Part shown: positions 8,053 through 13,248 of the stretch, piece after piece
Numbering within the stretch: position 1 is the first letter of the stretch
How the letters are laid out: each line of letters opens with the position of its first letter
Assembly: GCA_026415995.1 (NCBI GenBank)
Contig: JAOAGB010000050.1
Coordinates: 1 to 19,870 of the forward strand
Length of the DNA stretch: 19,870 nt
Reading direction: 5' to 3'
DNA from: Thermodesulfovibrio sp.
Lineage (GTDB): Bacteria; Nitrospirota; Thermodesulfovibrionia; Thermodesulfovibrionales; Thermodesulfovibrionaceae
Notes under the pieces: model-generated
Database searches by the model: none
Seen by the model: only the letters and a program-made list of their open reading frames with translations
What the model was told of the DNA's origin: nothing
Translations under genes and position numbers: made by a program

Positions 8053-8637
8053 ATGATTAAACTTTTGATAAAAATAAAATGTAAACTTTTAGGTGAAGTC
8101 CTTTCCAAACATCTTGAAAATGTTGAAGATATAAAAATTATAAAAAATCCTAACGAGCAAGAGATAATACCAGATGTAATTATTACCGATTTAAACGAAT
8201 TAACAGAAGATTTAGTAAAAGCATATTCAAAATCAAAAATTTTTCTTCTTGATTTAGGTAATAAAAAAGAAGAAATTTTATTTTATCTTGTTAAATATAA
8301 ATTAAGAGGAATTTTTTCATATGATTCCGATATAAATCAATTCATAAAGGCTTTGAGAGTAGTTAGTCAAGGACAAATTTGGATAAGCAATACCTTAGTG
8401 CAATCTTTAATAGAAAAAGATATTTCAGATGCGAGCAAAATAGGAAAGATTAAACTTACTGAAAAAGAAAGGGAAATTATACAATTAGTCTGCGAAGGTT
8501 TCTATAATAAAGAAATAGCCCAAAAAATATATGTTAGTGAGCAGACAGTAAAGGCTCATCTCCATAAAATTTTCCAAAAATTAAACGTAAAGAACAGGTC
8601 TCAACTTATCAAACTATATATTTACAACAATCGTTAG
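8053..8637 (+). CDS. LuxR/CsgD-like transcriptional regulator with degenerate receiver domain
   Basis: A 194-residue protein placed directly before the curlin genes, as a likely activator of the curli cluster. The C-terminal LuxR helix-turn-helix is clear (about residues 134-190): LTEKEREIIQLVCEGFYNKE, then IAQKIYVSEQTVKAHLHKIF. The N-terminal half looks like a receiver (PDVIITDLNE, with Asp46 where a phospho-acceptor would be). The acidic pair is missing, however: the first strand reads KLLIKIKCKLLG. The conserved Lys region is also lost (RGIFSYDSD). E. coli CsgD and Vibrio VpsT likewise have non-canonical receivers. Residues 110-113 (WISN) sit where VpsT has its W[F/L/M][T/S]R c-di-GMP motif, but the Arg is absent. 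The upstream ribosome site is weak. Whether it is an orthologue of CsgD or an analogue is open, so no symbol is given. Confidence 0.8.
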   Translation: MIKLLIKIKCKLLGEVLSKHLENVEDIKIIKNPNEQEIIPDVIITDLNELTEDLVKAYSKSKIFLLDLGNKKEEILFYLVKYKLRGIFSYDSDINQFIKALRVVSQGQIWISNTLVQSLIEKDISDASKIGKIKLTEKEREIIQLVCEGFYNKEIAQKIYVSEQTVKAHLHKIFQKLNVKNRSQLIKLYIYNNR

Positions 8638-8667
8638 ATTAAACTGTCAAATCTTTAGTTTTAATCT
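8636..8667 (+). terminator. Possible weak terminator after the regulator
   Basis: AGATTAAACT (8636-8645) pairs with AGTTTTAATCT (8657-8667) with one bulge, followed by TTTAGTTATT. The stem is A/T-rich and the U-tract interrupted, so it is weak. It would separate the regulator from the curlin promoter. Confidence 0.3.
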
Positions 8668-8697
8668 TTAGTTATTCAAAAATACCCATTAAGTGAA

Positions 8698-8726
8698 TTG
8701 TTTAATGTTCATGAATCATTTATTCT
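8698..8726 (+). promoter_or_regulatory. Candidate promoter of the curlin operon
   Basis: TTGTTT (8698-8703), 17 bp, TATTCT (8721-8726), about 64 nt before the first curlin ATG. Both boxes are imperfect, as expected for an activator-dependent promoter. A small inverted repeat TTCTT-GAGTT-AAGAA lies at 8722-8736, overlapping the -10. The 152-nt gap holds nothing else I can identify. Confidence 0.35.
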
Positions 8727-8789
8727 TGAGTTAAGAACAAGCTCAGCACAGGGCAGCAAAAAATAATTAAATGAAAGGAGGTGAAAAAA

Positions 8790-9329
8790 ATGACAAAGTT
8801 TACAAAAATTCTCTTAGCATTAGTTTTAGTCCTTACCGTTCCAGCAATTTCAATGGCTATGTGTCAGGGTAGCAATTGTGTATTTAAATGCGGTGGTGAC
8901 GGATATTATGGATGCACTATAGCAAATATTGAACAGGAAGGTGCATTTAATAAGGCTGAGATTAAACAATATGAGGGATGTAAATCCAGCAATCTTGCTA
9001 CCATTGAACAAGCAGGGCTTGGGAACAAAGCATCTATTACCCAGGCATTTGGCTCTAAATTTAATGAAGCAAGTATCGTGCAGGAAGGTGCATTTAACAA
9101 GGCTGATATTGATCAGTACGGCATGAAAAACGATGCCTTTATCACACAGGAAGGCACTTGTAACAAAGCTGATATTAATCAGTATAGCTTTAAAAACTGG
9201 GCAACCATTACACAGGAAGGTTTGGGTAATTCCGCAGTAATTAATCAAGGCAAATGGGGAGGCTCAGCTTATGTTGCCAATATATCTCAATCTGGTTGGG
9301 CTAATTCAGCAGTTATAACTCAGAAATAA
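8790..9329 (+). CDS. csgA: Curlin major-subunit-like amyloid protein (CsgA-like)
   Basis: A 179-residue secreted amyloid subunit. The start is ATG 8790, 8 nt after the AGGAGG at 8776-8781; the in-frame GTG at 8781 overlaps that ribosome site and is unlikely. A signal peptide (about residues 1-23, ending ISMA) is followed by a cysteine-rich leader (Cys25, 30, 34, 42), then about six curlin repeats of the form I-x-Q-x-G-x-x-N-x-A-x-I-x-Q. Examples are ATIEQAGLGNKASITQ, FITQEGTCNKADINQ and ATITQEGLGNSAVINQ. The last repeats have a 22-residue period. Six cysteines (25, 30, 34, 42, 64, 124) are unusual, since E. coli curlins have none in their mature part. The regular repeats favour the major subunit role. 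Confidence 0.88.
   Translation: MTKFTKILLALVLVLTVPAISMAMCQGSNCVFKCGGDGYYGCTIANIEQEGAFNKAEIKQYEGCKSSNLATIEQAGLGNKASITQAFGSKFNEASIVQEGAFNKADIDQYGMKNDAFITQEGTCNKADINQYSFKNWATITQEGLGNSAVINQGKWGGSAYVANISQSGWANSAVITQK
8934..9226 (+). repeat. Tandem curlin repeat units visible at DNA level
   Basis: Near-identical blocks starting with CAGGAAGG begin at 8934, 9081, 9147 and 9213. The last three are spaced exactly 66 bp (22 codons); the first two are 147 bp apart, about two units. Blocks at 8934 and 9081 share CAGGAAGGTGCATTTAA almost unchanged, pointing to duplication within the gene. Confidence 0.75.
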
Positions 9330-9363
9330 GTTAAAAGAGTCAATTCCTGTGCTGGGTTTTTTT

Positions 9364-9384
9364 GGGGCGGACAAAATCCGCCCC
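9364..9384 (+). terminator. G/C-rich intercistronic hairpin between the two curlin genes
   Basis: GGGGCGGA (9364-9371) and TCCGCCCC (9377-9384) form a perfect 8-bp stem with a CAAAA loop, by far the most G/C-rich spot in the region. Only CTTTAA follows, so it is at best a leaky terminator. It may also protect the upstream mRNA 3' end. Either would make the first curlin more abundant than the downstream genes. Confidence 0.55.
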
Positions 9385-9409
9385 CTTTAATGAAAAGTAG
9401 GAGGCTGAG

Positions 9410-9967
9410 ATGAAAACAAGAGAAATTTTGGCAACTATACTTATCTTGATTATTCCAAACTTAGCTATGGCTTTTGACTGCGGATACATAGGATATAAAG
9501 GATGTGCAATAGCTGAGATAAAACAAATTGGTTTTTCCAATAATGCAAAAATAGATACTGCTGGTTTAAATAAAACCTCAATATGGCAAGAAGGGATTGC
9601 AAACCAAGCAAATATTACACAAACTTTTGCTATTTTTGGTAATAATGCAGAGCTTTCACAAACTGGAAATTATAATTTCACTTATCAGCATCAGATGGGC
9701 ATAAATAATTATGCCTATTCTGAACAAACTGGATCATTAAACTCAACAGTTCAAGAACAAAAGGGACAAGGAAATATTGCAAAGGCTAAACAATTCGGTA
9801 TTGGAAATGAAGCAGTACAACTCCAGCTTAGCTCTTTTAATTCAGCCTCTGTTCTTCAAATTGGATTCTACAATAAGACCTATCAAATTCAGGGAATTGG
9901 AACAATGGGAAATAAAAGTAACTTAATTCAAATGGGTTTCGGTGTAATAACAATTGTAGTACAGTAA
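9410..9967 (+). CDS. csgB: Second curlin subunit (CsgB-like, possible nucleator)
   Basis: A 185-residue secreted protein with a signal peptide ending LAMA (residue 21) and about seven degenerate curlin repeats, e.g. TSIWQEGIANQANITQ, AYSEQTGSLNSTVQEQ, AKAKQFGIGNEAVQLQ and SASVLQIGFYNKTYQIQ. Repeats are less regular than in the preceding gene, and the last (NKSNLIQMGFGVITIVVQ) departs from consensus. This resembles the CsgB nucleator, although the major/minor assignment is inference. The mature N-terminus FDCGYIGYKGCAIAEIKQ shares a C-x7-C signature with the other curlin. AGGAGG at 9399-9404 fixes the start. The upstream hairpin may lower its expression relative to the first subunit. Confidence 0.82.
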   Translation: MKTREILATILILIIPNLAMAFDCGYIGYKGCAIAEIKQIGFSNNAKIDTAGLNKTSIWQEGIANQANITQTFAIFGNNAELSQTGNYNFTYQHQMGINNYAYSEQTGSLNSTVQEQKGQGNIAKAKQFGIGNEAVQLQLSSFNSASVLQIGFYNKTYQIQGIGTMGNKSNLIQMGFGVITIVVQ

Positions 9968-9987
9968 TAAAGTGAAAGAGTTAATTA

Positions 9988-10365
9988 ATGAAAAAATATT
10001 TATTGCCATTAATAATCTGCATTTTTTCTCCCTTTATTTCAGAGGGAAAAGATCAAGCTTATGAAGCATGGCTTCATAAGGAAATAATTAATTCCCAACT
10101 AAAAATAACTGCCTGCTGTAAAAATAATACTTCAGAAAAAGCTAACATCATATTGAGAATCACAGCAGAAAAAAGAGGAAAAGCTGGTACAAGCAAAACA
10201 ATTCAATCAAGTGGAGTAATCTTGAATGCAGATGAACAAAAATGCCTTTCTAAAATTGTTTTTAACTTATATTCAGGTGATGAATATAAAGTAATTCTTG
10301 AAGCCTATAAGGATAATCAAATAATAGCAAAAGATTCTATATTAAAAGGAAATCAAAATGAATAG
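9988..10365 (+). CDS. csgH: CsgH/CsgC-like curli amyloid chaperone
   Basis: A 125-residue exported protein with a signal peptide of about 19-20 residues. The mature part looks like the small Ig-like CsgH/CsgC fold: ITACCKNNTSEKANIILRIT, then KRGKAGTSKTIQSSGVILNA, then a 'SGDEYKVILEAY' strand. The GTS-x3-QSSG and L-x-x-[DG]-E pattern is what I know from CsgH of other bacteria. Such proteins suppress premature curlin aggregation in the periplasm. Cysteines 43, 44 and 86 are present; E. coli CsgC has a CxC motif, so redox interaction with the Cys-containing curlins is conceivable. It overlaps csgE by 8 nt. Recognition rests on a short pattern and on operon position. Confidence 0.7.
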   Translation: MKKYLLPLIICIFSPFISEGKDQAYEAWLHKEIINSQLKITACCKNNTSEKANIILRITAEKRGKAGTSKTIQSSGVILNADEQKCLSKIVFNLYSGDEYKVILEAYKDNQIIAKDSILKGNQNE

Positions 10366-10747
10366 GCTGTCTAAAAAAACATTTACAATCATATTGTTTT
10401 TAATTTGTAATTTTACATGGTCTTATGCTCAAGTAGAAGGATTAATAATAGATAAAACAAAGACAAAAATTGGTAGAGACTTTTATGAATTATTCTACAT
10501 TGCTTTAGAACCAACTATAGGGATAGATACAAAGTTTGATGTAATAGTTGATGAATTCGTAGATCCTCAGTTTGGAAGTAGAATATCTGTTTCCATTAAT
10601 GAAAATGTAATCTATCAAAACTTTGTAAGTTCAAGATTGGATGATATAGAAGAAAAAGTTAAGGAAGCAGTAGAAGTAGTAAATTACTTTATATTCAACT
10701 GGAAAGAATATGAAAAATATCTTGAAGAAGAAGGAAAAATAAGATAA
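10358..10747 (+). CDS. csgE: Curli secretion specificity factor CsgE
   Basis: A 129-residue periplasmic protein with a signal peptide (ending about WSYA). The mature sequence matches CsgE: VEGLIIDKTKTKIGRDFYEL parallels the E. coli region GLLTNHTVSSIGHDFYRAF, and RISVSINENVIYQNFVSSR parallels WITITVNQDVIFQTFLFP. CsgE caps the CsgG pore from the periplasmic side and directs curlins into it. It overlaps the csgH end by 8 nt, and a moderate AAAGGA ribosome site lies inside the csgH 3' end. Confidence 0.9.
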   Translation: MNRLSKKTFTIILFLICNFTWSYAQVEGLIIDKTKTKIGRDFYELFYIALEPTIGIDTKFDVIVDEFVDPQFGSRISVSINENVIYQNFVSSRLDDIEEKVKEAVEVVNYFIFNWKEYEKYLEEEGKIR

Positions 10748-10762
10748 AAGAGGAGGTTCAAA

Positions 10763-11170
10763 ATGAAAAAGGCAGTTATTTTCACAGTGTTGATTGGGCT
10801 TTTAAGTTTAGCTTTTATGCCTGGCTTGGCAAAAAGCAGTGAGTTAATATTTCAGTTTACAAATCCCTCTTTTGGAGGAAACCCTCTTAATGGTAGCTTT
10901 CTATTACAGCAAGCACAAGCACAAAACAAATTTAGAGAAAAAACTCCTGAAACATCTCTTCTCGAACAGTTAAATCCCATGTATCAGGCTCAGTTTTTAA
11001 GTAAAATACTTGAAGATGCTTATGAAAATGGTGGCACAAATATACAACCCGGAGAATATATTATCGGAGGATTAATTATTAATGTAACCAAGGAGCCAGG
11101 AAAACTTACTTTGCTGGTAACAGACCCTGCGACAGGTCAGCGAACCACTTATCAAGTTCCTATACCATAA
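10763..11170 (+). CDS. csgF: Curli assembly factor CsgF
   Basis: A 135-residue protein with a signal peptide. The mature N-terminus ELIFQFTNPSFGGNPLNGSF is almost the same as E. coli CsgF (MTFQFRNPNFGGNPNNGAF), followed by the conserved LLQQAQAQN. This is the peptide known to insert into the CsgG channel. A variable linker and a C-terminal domain (GGLIINVTKEPGKLTLLVTD, then PATGQRTTYQVPIP) follow, also matching CsgF. It works at the cell surface, linking the pore to curlin nucleation. AGGAGG at 10751-10756 fixes the start. Confidence 0.95.
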   Translation: MKKAVIFTVLIGLLSLAFMPGLAKSSELIFQFTNPSFGGNPLNGSFLLQQAQAQNKFREKTPETSLLEQLNPMYQAQFLSKILEDAYENGGTNIQPGEYIIGGLIINVTKEPGKLTLLVTDPATGQRTTYQVPIP

Positions 11171-11188
11171 TAAAAGGAGGAAAAAATT

Positions 11189-12130
11189 ATGGGACTCTTA
11201 AAAAAATTTAAATTTCTTGTTATTTTTATTATTCCTGTCCTTTTTTTAGGCTGTGTAGCACTAACACCTGAGATAGTTTCACAAAGAGCCATAAGCGGAC
11301 CTGAATATATAACATCTATTCATAAGGATTTGGTATCTTTGCCCAAGCCTGAAAATCCCATTCCAGTAGCAGTATATAAGTTTAGAGATCAGACAGGACA
11401 ATATAAAGCACCAGGAAATGCTACAAATTTCTCAACTGCTGTCACTCAAGGTGCCACCTCAATTTTAATCAAAGCCCTTGAAGATAGTGGTTGGTTTGTA
11501 CCAGTTGAAAGAGAAGGTTTGGCCAATCTTCTTCAAGAAAGAAAAATTATACTTCAAATGAGAGACCTCTATCTAACAGAGGAACAGAAAAAAAGCTTTG
11601 AACCCTTACCACCTCTTCTTTACGCAGGAATTTTATTTGAAGGAGGAATTATAGGTTATGACTCTAATGTAACCACAGGAGGAATTGGAGCAAAATATTT
11701 TGGAGCAGGAGGTTCTGCAGAATACAGAGTTGATAAAGTAACCATATACTTACGAGCAGTGTCTGTAAAAAATGGTGCTGTCCTAAAAACTGTTCAGACT
11801 TCAAAAACAGTATTGTCTCAAATGTTATCCTTAGGAATATTCAGATTTGTAAGACTTAATAGATTGCTTGAAGCAGAAACAGGTATTGCAGCTAATGAAC
11901 CTGTAGAGATGGCTGTACAGGAAGCAATTGAAAAAGCTGTATACGATATGATTATAGAGGGCGTTAAATTGGGAATATGGAAAGCAAAGGATCAGAAAGA
12001 GTTTGAAAAATGGTTAACAAAATATGAAAGTGAACTTAAAGGCAAGGATAATCTCTCACCTGATAAAGTTTCAGAATGGCCTAAAATGAAAGATTCAACT
12101 GATGTTGGCAAAAAGTTCTTTAAGTATTAA
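11189..12130 (+). CDS. csgG: Curli outer-membrane secretion lipoprotein CsgG
   Basis: A 313-residue lipoprotein with signal peptide and lipobox LFLGC (lipidated Cys22). Strong similarity to E. coli CsgG is visible in DQTGQYKAPGNATNFSTAVT, in GWFVPVEREGLANLLQERKI, and in GGIIGYDSNVTTGGIGAKYF. It forms the nonameric export pore. The constriction loop between TGQ and NFSTAV is one residue longer than in E. coli and lacks the Tyr51-equivalent tyrosine, while the Asn-Phe pair (Asn80-Phe81 of the precursor) is kept. The C-terminus is about 30 residues longer than E. coli CsgG, charged and lysine-rich. AAAGGAGG at 11173-11180 fixes the start. It is the last gene of the curli operon. Confidence 0.95.
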   Translation: MGLLKKFKFLVIFIIPVLFLGCVALTPEIVSQRAISGPEYITSIHKDLVSLPKPENPIPVAVYKFRDQTGQYKAPGNATNFSTAVTQGATSILIKALEDSGWFVPVEREGLANLLQERKIILQMRDLYLTEEQKKSFEPLPPLLYAGILFEGGIIGYDSNVTTGGIGAKYFGAGGSAEYRVDKVTIYLRAVSVKNGAVLKTVQTSKTVLSQMLSLGIFRFVRLNRLLEAETGIAANEPVEMAVQEAIEKAVYDMIIEGVKLGIWKAKDQKEFEKWLTKYESELKGKDNLSPDKVSEWPKMKDSTDVGKKFFKY

Positions 12131-12140
12131 TATGTTTTAG

Positions 12141-12182
12141 AGGCACTGAAAGGCTTAGAAGCTTGCCTTATCAGTGCCTTTA
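12141..12182 (+). terminator. Rho-independent-like terminator of the curli operon
   Basis: AGGCACTGA (12141-12149) pairs perfectly with TCAGTGCCT (12171-12179), and an inner stem AAGGC/GCCTT extends it with one bulged A. TTTAT follows. The stem is strong; the T-tract is short. Confidence 0.7.
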
Positions 12183-12229
12183 TCAATAAATCTATCTTTT
12201 ATATCTTAAATCAACTTTATTAATTAAAC

Positions 12230-12252
12230 AGTTTATTGGTTTTCAATAAACT
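12230..12252 (+). other. Second hairpin in the csgG-peroxiredoxin gap
   Basis: AGTTTATTG (12230-12238), loop GTTTT, CAATAAACT (12244-12252): a perfect 9-bp stem with no T-tract after it. It could be an mRNA 3'-end structure or an operator. The rest of the 12183-12374 gap is very AT-rich and contains the promoter and inverted repeats listed separately. Confidence 0.35.
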
Positions 12253-12281
12253 CTCTATCCTCACAATAAAATTCTAATCAC

Positions 12282-12353
12282 TATAGATAAAATCTATTAT
12301 AATTTTTTCTATTGAAAATTTTATCTATAATTTATATAATTTAATATAAATTA
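12282..12353 (+). promoter_or_regulatory. Promoter and inverted repeats upstream of the selenoperoxiredoxin
   Basis: TTGAAA (12312-12317), 17 bp, TATAAT (12335-12340) is a near-consensus promoter about 28 nt from the ribosome site. TATAGATAAAAT (12282-12293) and ATTTTATCTATA (12318-12329) are perfect 12-bp inverted arms, the second exactly in the promoter spacer. ATAGAT-AAA-ATCTAT (12283-12297) is a palindrome of its own. TAATTTATAT (12328-12337) and ATATAAATTA (12344-12353) form a further perfect inverted repeat over the -10 and start site. An operator, for example for a peroxide-sensing repressor, is plausible; chance in AT-rich DNA is the alternative. Confidence 0.55.
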
Positions 12354-12374
12354 AAAAAAGGGGGTGAGATTATA

Positions 12375-13100
12375 ATGCCTGAAGAATTAAAAGTTGGTTG
12401 TGCAAGGCCTACAGGTGGAGTTGTAGGAGAAGAACCAACAAAAGAGGAATCCACCGAGGAAGTTTCAACAAAAGAAAAGGAGGTGAAAGCAATGATTAAA
12501 GTTGGCAGAAAAGCACCAGATTTTATAGCACCTGCCTATTACAAAGGTAAATTTGTAAATGTTAAGCTTTCCGAATATCTTGGAAAATGGGTTTTATTAT
12601 GTTTTTATCCTGGAGATTTTACATTTGTTTGAGCCACAGAACTTTCGGCAGTTGCCGAAAAATACAATGAATTCAAAAAACTCGGAGTTGAAGTCTTATC
12701 AATGAGTATAGATAGCATTTTCGTTCATAAAATGTGGAATGACTACGAGCTAAGCAAAATGGTTAAAGGCGGAATACCATTCCCAATGTTGTCTGATGCA
12801 GGAGGAAGGGTAGGAACAATATACGGAGTTTATGATGAAGATGCAGGAGTTGAGACAAGAGGAAGATTTATTATAGACCCTGATGGAGTTATACAGGGCT
12901 ATGAGGTTCTAACACCTCCTGTAGGAAGAAATGTGCTTGAAACAATTAGACAAATACAGGCATTCCAACATGTAAGAAAAAGTAAAGGCACTGAAGCAAC
13001 ACCATCAGGTTGGAAGCCCGGTAAAGCCACTTTAAAACCTGGTCCAAATCTTGTAGGAAAAGTTTGGGAAGTCTGGAAAACCGAACAAGCCTTTGATTAG
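12375..13100 (+). CDS. Selenocysteine-containing peroxiredoxin (UGA at codon 86 read as Sec)
   Basis: A 241-residue AhpC/Prx1-like peroxiredoxin predicted to reduce peroxides in the cytoplasm. The frame contains one TGA (12630-12632), exactly at the peroxidatic cysteine: PGDFTFV-U-ATEL fits the family motif P-x3-T-x2-C. The frame continues past it with normal peroxiredoxin sequence: GVEVLSMSIDSIFVHKMWND, IPFPMLSDAGGRVGTIYGVY and the conserved Arg in RGRFIIDPDG. A SECIS-type hairpin follows the TGA. No cysteine occurs after Sec86, and the usual resolving-Cys region reads ATPSGWKPG, so it lacks the canonical 2-Cys partner. A 39-residue charged N-terminal tail containing Cys9 precedes the domain. 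Start ATG 12375 has GGGGGTGA at 12360-12367. A second start (Met40) with a stronger ribosome site gives a 202-residue form. Confidence 0.9.
12478..12494 (+). promoter_or_regulatory. Internal ribosome site and alternative start in the selenoperoxiredoxin gene
   Basis: AGGAGGTGA (12478-12486) lies 8 nt before an in-frame ATG (12492-12494, Met40). This is a better Shine-Dalgarno than that of the first ATG, and it yields MIKVGRKAPDF, the usual peroxiredoxin N-terminus. Both forms may be made. Confidence 0.55.
12630..12660 (+). promoter_or_regulatory. Bacterial SECIS element (UGA plus downstream hairpin)
   Basis: Ten nucleotides after the TGA, TTTCGGC (12643-12649) and GCCGAAA (12654-12660) form a perfect 7-bp stem with a four-base AGTT loop. 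The loop G lies about 21 nt from the UGA. A short stem with G (and U) in a small apical loop at this distance is what SelB needs in bacteria. Confidence 0.85.
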
Positions 13101-13210
13101 TTTAGTAAGGGCTTTTTGTTCTTAAATTTTTATTCTGAAAGGGTTAAGCCCTGAAGAATTTGTAAGTGCACTGGAAGGAAATAGATTCTTAAATTCGATC
13201 ATAATGACTG

Positions 13211-13245
13211 AAAGGGGATACTAAAATAGGTATCCCCTTTTTAGG
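13211..13245 (+). terminator. Strong terminator between converging peroxiredoxin and DUF4197 genes
   Basis: AAAGGGGATAC (13211-13221) and GTATCCCCTTT (13230-13240) form a perfect 11-bp stem with loop TAAAATAG, then TTTTT. The symmetric A/T flanks could also serve the converging minus-strand gene that ends at 13249. Confidence 0.8.
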
Positions 13246-13248
13246 CTT

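Noticed and set aside
8781..8789. GTG start for the first curlin
   Set aside because: The GTG overlaps the AGGAGG ribosome site itself; ATG 8790 has ideal spacing and leaves a normal signal peptide.
8638..8789. Search for a sigma-54 promoter or riboswitch before the curlins
   Set aside because: No TGGCAC-N5-TTGC pattern and no complex conserved fold were found; only a weak sigma-70-like promoter and small inverted repeats.
8850..9248. 132-residue minus-strand frame across the curlin repeats
   Set aside because: It mirrors the repeated coding sequence of the plus-strand curlin, has no ribosome site and no recognisable domain.
12630..12632. Nonsense mutation/pseudogene in the peroxiredoxin
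   Set aside because: The UGA sits precisely at the catalytic cysteine, is followed by a SECIS-like hairpin, and the rest of the protein is intact without other stops or frameshifts.
12702..13100. Separate 132-residue gene starting at an internal ATG
   Set aside because: It is the C-terminal part of the peroxiredoxin; the frame is continuous from 12375 apart from the one UGA at the catalytic position, and no ribosome site precedes 12702.
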